Shown: in pieces, positions 1-8,469 of the stretch
How the letters are laid out: the number at the start of each line of letters is the position of its first letter
Position numbering within the stretch: the stretch's first letter is position 1
Source: Synechococcus elongatus PCC 11801
GTDB lineage: Bacteria > Cyanobacteriota > Cyanobacteriia > Synechococcales > Synechococcaceae
Direction of reading: 5' to 3'
DNA length: 64,000 nucleotides
Assembly (NCBI RefSeq): GCF_003846445.2
Contig: NZ_CP030139.2
Coordinates: 496,001 to 560,000, forward strand
The notes under the pieces: generated by a model
The model's database searches: none
What the model was told of the DNA's origin: nothing
What the model saw: the letters and a program-made list of their open reading frames with translations, nothing else
Made by a program: the position numbers and the translations under genes

Positions 1-599
1 AGCGAGCCGAAGACATTGCGGCCTCAGATCCCGATCGCTATGTCTTGCTGCAGCAGTTTCGCAATCCGGCCAACCCCGCAATTCATGAGCAAACAACAGG
101 GCCGGAAATTTGGGAGGACACGGGCGGCGCGATCGATATTTTGGTCTCAGGCGTGGGTACCGGCGGCACGATTACGGGCGTTTCGCGCTACATCAAGGAA
201 ACGCAGGGCAAACCCATTCTGTCAGTGGCAGTCGAACCTGAGGCTAGTCCGGTAATTAGTCAACGGCGGGCGGGAATTCCGCTGAAGCCGGGGCCACACA
301 AGATTCAAGGGATTGGTGCGGGGTTCTTGCCAGACAACCTCGATCTGTCACTGGTTGATCAGGTAGAGCAAGTCTCGAATGAAGAGGCGATCGCCTATGC
401 CCGTCGCCTTGCCCAAGAAGAGGGGCTGATCTCTGGCATTTCCTGCGGTGCCGCTGTAGCGGCAGCGGTTCGGCTGGCTCAGCAACCCGAACATGCGGGC
501 AAAACGATCGTGGTGGTGCTGCCTGATTCCGGTGAACGCTATCTCAGCACGGCTTTGTTTGACGGCATTTTCAACGAGCAGGGGCTGGCGATCGTATGA
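1..599 (+). CDS. cysK: Cysteine synthase A (O-acetylserine sulfhydrylase), 5' end outside window
   Basis: This is the C-terminal ~198 residues of a PLP-dependent O-acetylserine (thiol)-lyase, which makes cysteine from O-acetylserine and sulfide in the cytosol. The reading frame is open from base 3, so the true start and the PLP-binding lysine lie upstream of the window. Visible family motifs are the glycine-rich phosphate-binding loop [12 protein letters not shown], the segment [11 protein letters not shown], the ISCGAA motif and the C-terminal [11 protein letters not shown]. The stop codon overlaps the start of cysE by 4 bases (ATGA), which suggests translational coupling. The following genes encode an encapsulin and a cysteine desulfurase, so this enzyme probably feeds cysteine to that compartment. 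A plasmid-type paralogue (srpG) is the obvious alternative name. Confidence 0.93.
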   Translation, partial: RAEDIAASDPDRYVLLQQFRNPANPAIHEQTTGPEIWEDTGGAIDILVSGVGTGGTITGVSRYIKETQGKPILSVAVEPEASPVISQRRAGIPLKPGPHKIQGIGAGFLPDNLDLSLVDQVEQVSNEEAIAYARRLAQEEGLISGISCGAAVAAAVRLAQQPEHAGKTIVVVLPDSGERYLSTALFDGIFNEQGLAIV

Positions 600-1555
600 G
601 TTTGCCCCCTCGCAGCGATCGCGCTGAGATTCGCACTGGTTGGGGCCTCGACTCGATTGTCTCGGCTCTTAGTCAAGCTTCGACAGATCCGCATCCGCAC
701 CATCTTCTATCCGACCAGTTCTATCCATTGCCATCGCGGGAGAGCTTGGGTGCAATCTTGCATGGCCTGCGATCGGTGCTGTTTCCCCGTCATTTTGGCG
801 ATCCTGAACTCTCGGCAGAGACCACGCACTATTTCATTGGCAACACGCTCGATAAAACCCTCAACCTGCTAAGTGAACAAATTCGGCGGGAGTTGTGGTT
901 GCAGCACCTCACCCAAGGAACGCCTGAATCCGCGCCAGCGGTGCTCAGTCATCGGGCTAGTGAACTCACGCAAGCCTTTGCCCAAGCCTTGCCTGAAATT
1001 AAGCGTTTGCTCGATAGCGACGTCAATGCAGCCTATCTGGGCGATCCTGCGGCGCAGTCGATTAGCGAAATTCTGTTTTGCTATCCCGGCATCACAGCAA
1101 TTACCTTCCATCGCCTTGCTCATCGGCTCTATCAGTTGGGGCTACCGCTTCTGGCACGGATTACGGCGGAGGTCAGCCACTCAGAAACGGGCATTGATAT
1201 TCATCCGGGAGCTGCGATTGGGGGGAGCTTCTTCATCGACCACGGCACGGGTGTGGTGATTGGTGAGACCTGTGTGATCGGCGATCGCGTGCGGATTTAT
1301 CAGGCGGTGACGTTGGGGGCCAAGAGTTTTCCCCGCGATGAAACTGGCGCTCTGATCAAGGGACAGGCTCGCCACCCCGTCATTGAAGACGATGTGGTGA
1401 TCTACGCCGGAGCCACGTTGCTGGGGCGGATCACCGTGGGTCGTGGCTCTACGATTGGCGGCAATGTTTGGCTGACTCGCAACGTTCCCCCCGGCAGCTT
1501 TATTTCGCAGGCACAAATCCGTTCGGAAAACTTTGAAAGTGGCGGAGGCATTTAG
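596..1555 (+). CDS. cysE: Serine O-acetyltransferase (SrpH/EpsC-like)
   Basis: The enzyme acetylates L-serine with acetyl-CoA, the committed step of cysteine synthesis. The protein has 319 residues: an alpha-helical N-terminal part (about 1-185) and a left-handed beta-helix of hexapeptide repeats (about 195-300). The conserved [11 protein letters not shown] segment and the likely catalytic His216 in the [10 protein letters not shown] segment are both present. The N-terminus is longer than in E. coli CysE and resembles the EpsC/SrpH subgroup. The protein ends in GGGI; a C-terminal isoleucine is the residue with which CysE docks into the CysK active site, so complex formation with the upstream gene product is plausible. 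It starts inside the cysK stop (4-base overlap) and precedes the encapsulin gene by 94 bases. Confidence 0.93.
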   Translation: MSLPPRSDRAEIRTGWGLDSIVSALSQASTDPHPHHLLSDQFYPLPSRESLGAILHGLRSVLFPRHFGDPELSAETTHYFIGNTLDKTLNLLSEQIRRELWLQHLTQGTPESAPAVLSHRASELTQAFAQALPEIKRLLDSDVNAAYLGDPAAQSISEILFCYPGITAITFHRLAHRLYQLGLPLLARITAEVSHSETGIDIHPGAAIGGSFFIDHGTGVVIGETCVIGDRVRIYQAVTLGAKSFPRDETGALIKGQARHPVIEDDVVIYAGATLLGRITVGRGSTIGGNVWLTRNVPPGSFISQAQIRSENFESGGGI

Positions 1556-1594
1556 CGATGGCAGGCTGTCGCGACCCCGACGCTAGCCGGTGAA

Positions 1595-1614
1595 GCAAGG
1601 ATTTTTGCCCTTGC
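1595..1614 (+). promoter_or_regulatory. Hairpin between cysE and the encapsulin gene
   Basis: GCAAGG (1595-1600) is perfectly complementary to CCTTGC (1609-1614) around an 8-base loop. It lies in the 94-base gap before the shell gene and has no uridine tract after it. It may be an mRNA-processing or stabilising stem that raises shell expression relative to cysKE. This is inference only. Confidence 0.3.
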
Positions 1615-1649
1615 GCTGACTCTTTTTCATTACCCAGGAATTGAAATCC

Positions 1650-2570
1650 ATGACTGATAACGCCCCGCAGTTAGCGTTGCGTGATGTTGCTGCGCGCCAG
1701 TTAGCCAACGCCACCAAAACCGTTCCGCAGCTACGGACCATTACACCCCGTTGGTTGGTGCGGCTCTTGCACTGGACGCCGGTGGAAGCCGGTATCTATC
1801 GCGTCAACCAAGTCAAAGATGCCTCTCAGATTACGGTGGCCTGTTCGGAACGCGATGAATCGGAGCTGCCAGAAACCTTTGTCGATTACATCGATAATCC
1901 GCGGGAGTATTTGCTCAGTGCCGTTAATACGGTGGTAGATGTCCACACACGGATCTCCGACCTTTACAGCAATCCCCACGATCAAATCCGCGAGCAGCTG
2001 CGGCTGACGATCGAGATCATGAAGGAGCGGCAGGAAAGCGAGCTAATCAATAGCCGTGAGTATGGGCTGCTGAACAATGTGGCTCCGGGTCAGTTGATCC
2101 AAACCCGTACTGGTGCACCGACACCTGACGATCTGGATGAGTTATTGATTCGCGTCTGGAAAGAACCGGCCTTCTTCCTCGCCCATCCGCAGGCGATCGC
2201 GGCCTTTGGTCGGGAATGTACACGCCGCGGCGTACCGCCCGCAACGGTTTCCCTGTTTGGCTCCTCTTTCATCACTTGGCGAGGGGTGCCACTGATTCCC
2301 TCTGACAAGGTGCCACTGGAAAACGGTAAGACCAAAATCCTGCTGCTGCGGGTTGGTGAAAGTCGGCAGGGCGTCGTGGGGCTCTATCAACCCAATCTGC
2401 CAGGGGAACAGGGAATGGGCCTGTCCGTCCGGTTCATGGGGATTAACCGCAAAGCCTTAGCGAGCTATTTGGTGTCGCTCTACTGCTCGCTGGCAGTGTT
2501 GACGGATGACGCGTTGGCAGTGCTGGACAACGTCGACGTCACTCAATACCACACCTATCGCTACGACTAA
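1650..2570 (+). CDS. srpI: Family 2A encapsulin shell protein (SrpI-like)
   Basis: This is an HK97-fold shell protein predicted to self-assemble into an icosahedral nanocompartment. The 306 residues closely resemble SrpI of S. elongatus: an N-terminal arm opening MTDNAPQLALRDVAARQLAN, an extended-loop region near 45-90, a long charged helix near 108-132 (SNPHDQIREQLRLTIEIMKE), a GAPTPDDLD motif near 155-163, and a C-terminal segment ASYLVSLYCSLAVLTDDALA. There is no cyclic-nucleotide-binding insertion, so it fits family 2A rather than 2B. ATG 1650 is preferred over an in-frame TTG at 1641 because AGGA lies about 10 bases upstream and it gives the known N-terminus. The neighbours are cysteine synthesis genes upstream and a cysteine desulfurase with a targeting-like extension downstream, the expected cargo. 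SrpI was first noted as a sulfur-regulated plasmid protein; sulfur-starvation induction here is inferred. Confidence 0.93.
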   Translation: MTDNAPQLALRDVAARQLANATKTVPQLRTITPRWLVRLLHWTPVEAGIYRVNQVKDASQITVACSERDESELPETFVDYIDNPREYLLSAVNTVVDVHTRISDLYSNPHDQIREQLRLTIEIMKERQESELINSREYGLLNNVAPGQLIQTRTGAPTPDDLDELLIRVWKEPAFFLAHPQAIAAFGRECTRRGVPPATVSLFGSSFITWRGVPLIPSDKVPLENGKTKILLLRVGESRQGVVGLYQPNLPGEQGMGLSVRFMGINRKALASYLVSLYCSLAVLTDDALAVLDNVDVTQYHTYRYD

Positions 2571-2574
2571 TTCT

Positions 2575-2606
2575 GCTCCCTTTGAGTGTGAGGACTGACG
2601 GGGAGC
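2575..2606 (+). promoter_or_regulatory. Hairpin between encapsulin and desulfurase genes
   Basis: GCTCCC (2575-2580) pairs with GGGAGC (2601-2606) across a 20-base loop, directly after the shell stop codon. No uridine tract follows, so it is not a clear terminator. It could lower readthrough or protect the shell message, giving excess shell over cargo. This is inference. Confidence 0.28.
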
Positions 2607-2723
2607 TATTCAGGTGAATGCAGGCCAGATTTGACCGCATCAATCTGTTTTTCGGGGTGGTTACATACCCCAGCTCCCCTATCGCTAGCTGGTTGGTTTG
2701 GAGTCGAAATCACGAGGATTGAC

Positions 2724-4613
2724 ATGACGAATACTGTTCCGTCCGTGCCGGCGATTCCTAATCTGCCGACTCAACCCGATCCCTTTTTCAATGAGCGATC
2801 GCTCGAACAGCTAACTCAAACGGTCTTGCAGGATCTACAGCAGGCTGGAGTGAGCGAAGCAGAATCGGCTCCAATTCCGCCTTCTCTTCCAACGGCATCG
2901 CTCCCAAACACACCGGCTGCAGTAACGCCCCAATCTGCTGCTGCTGCTGCGATCGCGCATATCCCTACTCCTCCGAGTTCTTTTGATGAGCGATCGCTGG
3001 CTCAGTTGGCGCAGGCTGTTTTGCAAGATCCGCAGTTTGCTAACGCGATCGCGGCTGTATTTCCTGCTGCAACGGTTCCGATGGCAGCTTCAGTTACCCC
3101 ATCAGCAACTGCTCTGCCAAGTTTTGCACCGAGCTTAGTTCCTACTACGCCACCCATTCATGATGAAGTGGGCGTGATTCCGCATCATCAACTGCCAGTT
3201 CCGAGCCAACCCACGCCAACAGGTTTACAGCAACCGCCTGCGGGCAGTGGTGGCAGCGGTTTTTATTTCATTGATGAGCAGGTAGAGACAGCGATCGCGG
3301 CGCTGCAGCCCAGTCTGACCGTGTTTTCACAATTCAACTCGACCCCTGCGATTCCAGCATTGACAGGTGCCCATTCTGCTGGGGCAGTTGGCTTCGATAT
3401 CCATCAAGTCCGTCGAGATTTCCCAATCTTGAAGGAGACGGTCAATGGTCGACCGCTGATTTGGTTTGATAATGCGGCGACAACTCAAAAGCCACAGGTC
3501 GTAATCGATCGCCTGTCGCACTATTACCAGCACGAAAATTCCAACATTCACCGTGCCGCGCATGAACTGGCGGCGCGATCGACCGATGCCTATGAATCGG
3601 CTCGCGAGCAAGTGCGGCGTTTTCTCAATGCCTCTTCCACTGAAGAAATCGTATTTGTTCGGGGCACTACCGAGGCTATCAATTTAGTTGCCAAAAGTTG
3701 GGGATCTCAGAATCTCAAAGAAGGCGATGAAATTATCATTACTTGGCTAGAGCACCATGCCAATATTGTGCCTTGGCAACAGCTCAGTGCTGAGACCGGA
3801 GCGCGGCTGCGGGTCGTCCCTGTGGATGATCATGGTCAAGTCCGTCTGGATGAATATCAAAAGCTGCTGAGCGATCGCACCAAGATTGTTTCGTTTACGC
3901 AGGTCTCGAATGCTCTCGGCACAATCACGCCAGCACGAGAAATCATTGAACTCGCCCATCGCTATGGAGCAAAGGTGCTGCTCGATGGTGCTCAGTCGGT
4001 CTCTCACCTGGCGGTCGATGTGCAAGCGCTGGACTGCGACTGGTTCGTGTTCTCGGGGCACAAGGTTTTTGGCCCGACCGGCATTGGCGTGCTCTATGGC
4101 AAACAAGATCTGCTCAATGCCACGCTGCCTTGGCAAAGTGGCGGCAACATGATCGCCGATGTCACGTTTGAGAAGACGGTCTATCAACCGGCTCCGGCGC
4201 GCTTTGAAGCGGGGACGGGGAATATTGCCGATGCCGTTGGCTTGGGGACGGCGCTCGATTACGTTCAAAAGATTGGGCTAGAAGCGATCGCGGCTTATGA
4301 GCATGAGCTTTTGCTCCACGGCACGGCACTGCTCAGCGAGATTCCGGGGCTACGGCTGATCGGCACGGCGCCTCACAAGGCAGCGGTGCTGTCGTTTGTG
4401 TTGGAAGGCTTCAGTCCAGAGGCGATCGGGCAGGCTTTGAATCGAGAAGGAATTGCGGTGCGAGCGGGGCATCACTGCGCTCAGCCGATTCTGCGACGCT
4501 TCGGGCTGGAAACGACAGTGCGACCTTCTCTGGCTTTCTACAACACGTTTGAGGAGTTAGAGACGCTAGCAGCAGCGATCCACCGAATTCAGGTGGGTAG
4601 CATCCCGCTCTAG
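2724..4613 (+). CDS. SufS-like cysteine desulfurase with N-terminal encapsulation domain (encapsulin cargo)
   Basis: A PLP-dependent class V aminotransferase-fold enzyme that releases sulfur from L-cysteine as an enzyme-bound persulfide, giving alanine. It has 629 residues. Residues about 222-629 are a full-length group II (SufS-type) desulfurase: DNAATTQKP, NIHRAAHELA, PLP lysine K447 in FSGHKVFGPTG, and catalytic C585 in RAGHHCAQPILRRFG. Residues 1-221 are Pro/Ala/Ser-rich and predicted disordered. Embedded in them are two near-identical motifs, DERSL/NERSL followed by QLxQxVLQD (19-39 and 85-105), and a more divergent third (178-195, FYFIDEQVETAIAAL). Such an extension loads the desulfurase into family 2A shells in the PCC 7942 system. 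The start at 2724 has a GAGG ribosome site at 2714-2717; an upstream TTG (2631) lacks support. The gene converges on menE with a 29-base gap. Confidence 0.93.
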   Translation: MTNTVPSVPAIPNLPTQPDPFFNERSLEQLTQTVLQDLQQAGVSEAESAPIPPSLPTASLPNTPAAVTPQSAAAAAIAHIPTPPSSFDERSLAQLAQAVLQDPQFANAIAAVFPAATVPMAASVTPSATALPSFAPSLVPTTPPIHDEVGVIPHHQLPVPSQPTPTGLQQPPAGSGGSGFYFIDEQVETAIAALQPSLTVFSQFNSTPAIPALTGAHSAGAVGFDIHQVRRDFPILKETVNGRPLIWFDNAATTQKPQVVIDRLSHYYQHENSNIHRAAHELAARSTDAYESAREQVRRFLNASSTEEIVFVRGTTEAINLVAKSWGSQNLKEGDEIIITWLEHHANIVPWQQLSAETGARLRVVPVDDHGQVRLDEYQKLLSDRTKIVSFTQVSNALGTITPAREIIELAHRYGAKVLLDGAQSVSHLAVDVQALDCDWFVFSGHKVFGPTGIGVLYGKQDLLNATLPWQSGGNMIADVTFEKTVYQPAPARFEAGTGNIADAVGLGTALDYVQKIGLEAIAAYEHELLLHGTALLSEIPGLRLIGTAPHKAAVLSFVLEGFSPEAIGQALNREGIAVRAGHHCAQPILRRFGLETTVRPSLAFYNTFEELETLAAAIHRIQVGSIPL

Positions 4614-4642
4614 GTGCTGCTGGACTCAGGTCAGAGCAGGGT

Positions 4643-5974
4643 TTAGTGCCCCGTTGACTGCAAGAACTGGCGCACAGCAGCGCGATCGATTTTGCCCTGG
4701 CTTGTGCGGGGTAAAGCCGTGCAGCTTAGCCAGCGCTTAGGGTGCTTATAGGCGGCCAATTCCAGCGCGATCGCGGCTTTCATCTGTTCAGCGGTAGTCT
4801 CTTCCGACTGAGGGACATAGGCTGCGGCCACAACTTCGCCCCATTCAGAGTCAGCAAGCCCAATCACGCAGACTTCCCGCACCAGACTACTGTTGTAGAG
4901 CGCTGTTTCCACTTCCAACGGCCAGATTTTCTCGCCGCCACTGAGAATGCGATCGCCCTGTCGCCCCAGCAAAATTAGACTGTGATCCGCTGACCATTCA
5001 CCGCGATCGCCGCTCTGCCAAAATCCTTGGTCATCAACGATCGGCTGCAATTGGCTTGGACCCTGCCAGTAGCCCAAGGCCAAGCTCGGGGCTTGAATCG
5101 CCACCGTCTGATCGGCATTGAGTTCGATCGTGACGCCCGCTAGCGGTTTGCCAACGCCGCGATCGCCGGCCAAAAACTGCTGCGGGGCAAGAACGCTGAT
5201 AAAGGCAGCCGTTTCGGTCGCGCCATAGCAAGGCGCGATCGGCAATTGTTCATGCTGCGCCTGCTGGAGCAAGGTTGGCCAAGCCGGTGCGCCTCCCAGC
5301 AAAATCAGCGATCGCTGCTGGAGCCAAAGCGATCGCTGCGGCAGTAAGCGTTGGAGTTGCGTCGGCACCAGCGACAACACCGCTTGAGGGCAAGTCGGCA
5401 AGGACTCGGCTAATTGCAGCTCAGACCAAGGTAGAAGCCAGAGCGAGCCACCCGTCACCAAGCTGCGAACCGCCACCATCAAGCCGCTGACATGATGCAG
5501 GGGCAGGCTACAGATGCCCGCGATCGCTGGACCATCGATCAGGGGCGATCGCTGAAAAGCGATGGCTGCCGCCATCAGTCGATCCCAAGTCTGAATCGCA
5601 AAGCGCAGACCACCACTGCTACCACCGGTGGCAATCCCAATCCAGCCTGTCTCGCTTGGGTCAGCAATGCCCGCCGCGGCTGCGATCGGTGCCGCGCCCC
5701 AAATCTGCTGCGGCTGCAGTTGCGTGGCAACTATCTCCCATTCCTGCCGCCGCCAACGCGGATTCCCCAGAATGACCGGCCAGCCAGCACTAACCGCTGC
5801 AATCCAGTCGGCCAGGTAGGCGATCGCATCGGTGTGAACAATCAGCACCCGCCGAGCCGGACGTTCCTGTAAACTCAGCCAGCGCTGTTCCGCCAACTGC
5901 CAGAGCCGATCGCCCTGACCACTGGCCAGCCAGCTCGGTCCCCATTGGGCTAGCTGTTGGAGGGGTGTTGCCAT
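4643..5974 (-). CDS. menE: o-Succinylbenzoate-CoA ligase
   Basis: This AMP-forming acyl-CoA synthetase activates o-succinylbenzoate in naphthoquinone synthesis, which yields phylloquinone for photosystem I in cyanobacteria. The 443 residues show the ANL-family motifs in order: GIATGGSSGG (phosphate loop), CYGATETAA, GFWQSGDRGEW, GRQGDRILSGGEKI and the C-terminal PRTSQGKIDR with the catalytic lysine. The ATG at 5974 is preferred over a TTG at 6001; either overlaps the end of menC, so the two are probably translated together. It is the last gene of a minus-strand run (unknown gene, malQ, menC, menE). Confidence 0.9.
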   Translation of the reverse strand: MATPLQQLAQWGPSWLASGQGDRLWQLAEQRWLSLQERPARRVLIVHTDAIAYLADWIAAVSAGWPVILGNPRWRRQEWEIVATQLQPQQIWGAAPIAAAAGIADPSETGWIGIATGGSSGGLRFAIQTWDRLMAAAIAFQRSPLIDGPAIAGICSLPLHHVSGLMVAVRSLVTGGSLWLLPWSELQLAESLPTCPQAVLSLVPTQLQRLLPQRSLWLQQRSLILLGGAPAWPTLLQQAQHEQLPIAPCYGATETAAFISVLAPQQFLAGDRGVGKPLAGVTIELNADQTVAIQAPSLALGYWQGPSQLQPIVDDQGFWQSGDRGEWSADHSLILLGRQGDRILSGGEKIWPLEVETALYNSSLVREVCVIGLADSEWGEVVAAAYVPQSEETTAEQMKAAIALELAAYKHPKRWLSCTALPRTSQGKIDRAAVRQFLQSTGH

Positions 5975-6909
5975 AGTGCTGCTGCAGTCTTGCTCTCCCA
6001 ATCATCAGCAAACCAAGCAGTGGTTCCCAAGCCCTGCGCTTGATCGGCTCGACCCAGTTGCGCGGCAATCGCAGCAACCGATCGCCAACCGATCGGACTT
6101 TCAAACATCGATGAAACGACGACGGGCAATTGATGCTCCTGACAAAACTGCAGAACGGTCTGGGGCCAGCCTGCGATCGCCGGTTTGAGGATGTAGAGTC
6201 CGGGCCAGCTTTGGGTCTGCCAAAACTGCAAGGATGACAGCTGACTGACTGATTCATCTAAGGCGAGCGGCACCTGCGGCCAGTTCTGGGCCAGCTTGAG
6301 CAGACCATCAACCTGATTAGGATCCAGCGGTTGCTCTAACCACTCAATCCGGCCGGGCTGCCGTTCGTTAATCGCAGTCAGCGCTTGCAGCCAGCGATCG
6401 GCTTGCGCCGTCGTCAAGCCGCCATTGGCATCCAACCGCAGTTTTGCCGATCGCGGTAATTGGCGATCGAGCTGCAGGAGGAGTTCAAGTTCGCTCTCCC
6501 AATCCAGCCCGATTTTCCACTTGTAGGTGGTTGCGGGAGCTGCTGATGCGATCGCGCGCAGAGCCGCTGCACCCGCTGGCAACAGTACTGCACTAGTTGG
6601 CAGCAATCCTGTCCTGATCGGCTTGCGCAGGCAGCCAAAGCCAAACTGACAGGCCGGCAGGGTTGCGGGCACAGCCGCAAGATCCACCCACGTAGGTTGT
6701 GCTGGAAAAGCCTCACAGAAAGCGATCGCTTCCGCGAAGGTCTCGCTGCCAAAGGAGGGCCAAGGCGCAATTTCAGCCCAGCGCAGTTCCGTCTCGGTTT
6801 CAAGGCGCAACCAAATCCCCGATCGCACGGTGATCTGGGCATCCCGCGCTGTGCGGAGCGGTTGCCGCAAGCGGCGCTGATAGAGCCGAAACGCGAACCG
6901 CAAGCTCAT
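5950..6909 (-). CDS. menC: o-Succinylbenzoate synthase
   Basis: An enolase-superfamily dehydratase that converts SHCHC to o-succinylbenzoate in the phylloquinone pathway. The 319-residue length is normal. The expected active-site elements appear in order: the KxK-type motif in YKWKIGLD, the metal-binding Asp in LRLDANGG, Glu in WLEQPLD, Asp/Glu in LALDESV, and the second catalytic lysine in YILKPAIAGW. SSMFESPIGW near the end is typical of the subgroup. It overlaps malQ by 4 bases and menE by about 25, so this is a compact operon. I infer co-transcription. Confidence 0.9.
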   Translation of the reverse strand: MSLRFAFRLYQRRLRQPLRTARDAQITVRSGIWLRLETETELRWAEIAPWPSFGSETFAEAIAFCEAFPAQPTWVDLAAVPATLPACQFGFGCLRKPIRTGLLPTSAVLLPAGAAALRAIASAAPATTYKWKIGLDWESELELLLQLDRQLPRSAKLRLDANGGLTTAQADRWLQALTAINERQPGRIEWLEQPLDPNQVDGLLKLAQNWPQVPLALDESVSQLSSLQFWQTQSWPGLYILKPAIAGWPQTVLQFCQEHQLPVVVSSMFESPIGWRSVAAIAAQLGRADQAQGLGTTAWFADDWESKTAAALWQHPSNS

Positions 6910-8408
6910 CCAAAACAGCGTCCATACAACTGCGAGAGTCGCCGCAAGCGTTGGGCGCGATCGCCCGTCAGCCAGTCGGCACTGAAGCGCCAGTCCCAGT
7001 TGCCAGTAGCCTGCCCCGGACGGTTCATGCGAGCGCTGCTATCCAAACCAAAAACATCTTGGAGGGGGGCGATCGCCCAATCCGCCGTTGAACTCCAAGC
7101 CAAGCGGAGCAGCTTCCACTCAATTTCCCAGCCCGATTCCGCTCCCAGATAGTCCAGCACTGCCTGCCGATCGCTGTCATTACGGGACAAGAACCAGCCG
7201 ACGGTCGTGTCGTTGTCGTGAGTGCCCGTGTAAACCACCCAGCGGCGACCCCAGTAGTTGTGCGGTAGATAAGCATTGCCCGAGCCAGAGTCGAATGCAA
7301 ATTGCAGAATTTTCATACCCGGCAGCTCAAAGCGATCGCGCAGGTCTTCCACCTCGGGCGTGATCACACCCAGATCCTCTGCCAGAATCGGCAACGCCCC
7401 GAGTTGCTGGCGAATCGTACTCAGCAGGTCAGCACCCGGTGCTTTGACCCACTCCCCTTCGATCGCCGTTTCTTCACCCGCCGGGACCGACCAAAAAGCT
7501 TCCAGCCCTCGGAAATGATCGATGCGAATGTAGTCCACCAAGCTGAGGAGCTGTTGCAACCGCTGCAACCACCAGCGATAGCCATCGGTTTGCAGAGCAG
7601 CCCAGTTATAGACCGGATTGCCCCAGAGTTGGCCAGTCTCGGAGAAGTAGTCGGGCGGCACACCAGCCTGCTGATTAACTGCGCCCGTTTCAGGATCGAG
7701 GGCGAAAAACTGAGGATTGGCCCAAACGTCCGCACTGTCATGAGCGACGTAGATCGGAATATCGCCAATCAGGGAAATGCGGCGGGCTTGAGCTTCTTCC
7801 CGTAGCGCCAGCCACTGCTCCCGAAACTGCCACTGCAAAAACTGCTGGAAGCTGATTTCACCGCCCCAGCGATCGCGGGCTTTGGCTAAGGCTTGAGGCT
7901 GCCGCTGACGCAGGGCCTCTGGCCATTCCGTCCAGGGCTGACCCTGGCTGGCCTGTTTAATCGCCATGAACAGGGCATAGTCATCGAGCCAATCAGCTTC
8001 CTGTTCGCAAAAGGCTTGGAAAAGTTGGCGATCGCTGGCGGCTGCTTTTTGCAGAAACTGACTGTAGGCGCGGCGCAGCAGTTGATCGCGATAGGGCAAG
8101 ACGCTGGCAAAATCGACGCGATCGCTCGGAAAAGTAGGACAGTCCGCCCAGTCCGATTCCTGGAGCCAGCCATCTTCTGCCAACAGTTCAGGGCTGATCA
8201 GGGCTGGGTTTCCGGCTAGTGCGGAATAGCAGAGATAAGGCGAATAGCCATAGCCCGTCGGTCCTAGGGGCAAGACTTGCCAGAGTTGCTGTCCAGCCGA
8301 TGCCAGCCAGTCGAGAAACTGCCGAGAGGCAGGACCCAAGTCACCGCTGCCAAACGGCCCCGGCAACGACGTGGGATGTAGCAAGATGCCGGCGGCTCGT
8401 GTGAACAC
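6906..8408 (-). CDS. malQ: 4-alpha-glucanotransferase (amylomaltase, GH77)
   Basis: A cytosolic disproportionating enzyme that transfers maltodextrin segments during glycogen breakdown. The 500-residue length is typical of bacterial/plant DPE1. Visible motifs: the N-terminal LLHPTSLPGPFGSGDLG, the nucleophile region IRIDHFRGLEAFW, the acid/base region LAEDLGVITPEV, and YTGTHDNDTTVGW. The last codons overlap the menC start by 4 bases, yet the two pathways are unrelated; I infer they only share a promoter. The 61-base gap to the upstream unknown gene on the same strand suggests that gene belongs to the unit too. Confidence 0.93.
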   Translation of the reverse strand: MFTRAAGILLHPTSLPGPFGSGDLGPASRQFLDWLASAGQQLWQVLPLGPTGYGYSPYLCYSALAGNPALISPELLAEDGWLQESDWADCPTFPSDRVDFASVLPYRDQLLRRAYSQFLQKAAASDRQLFQAFCEQEADWLDDYALFMAIKQASQGQPWTEWPEALRQRQPQALAKARDRWGGEISFQQFLQWQFREQWLALREEAQARRISLIGDIPIYVAHDSADVWANPQFFALDPETGAVNQQAGVPPDYFSETGQLWGNPVYNWAALQTDGYRWWLQRLQQLLSLVDYIRIDHFRGLEAFWSVPAGEETAIEGEWVKAPGADLLSTIRQQLGALPILAEDLGVITPEVEDLRDRFELPGMKILQFAFDSGSGNAYLPHNYWGRRWVVYTGTHDNDTTVGWFLSRNDSDRQAVLDYLGAESGWEIEWKLLRLAWSSTADWAIAPLQDVFGLDSSARMNRPGQATGNWDWRFSADWLTGDRAQRLRRLSQLYGRCFG

Positions 8409-8469
8409 GGCGCAACTCCAAGGGGCAAGACGTTTTCAGCGTACCCGTAGGCGATCGCTGACCCAAAGC

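Noticed and set aside
1650-2570. Shell gene as a remnant prophage major capsid gene
   Set aside because: It shares the HK97 fold with phage capsids, but no portal, terminase, protease or tail genes are nearby; the neighbours are sulfur-metabolism genes and the sequence matches SrpI.
2631-2723. N-terminal extension of the desulfurase from a TTG at 2631
   Set aside because: No ribosome-binding site, and the ATG at 2724 has one; the extension looks like untranslated leader.
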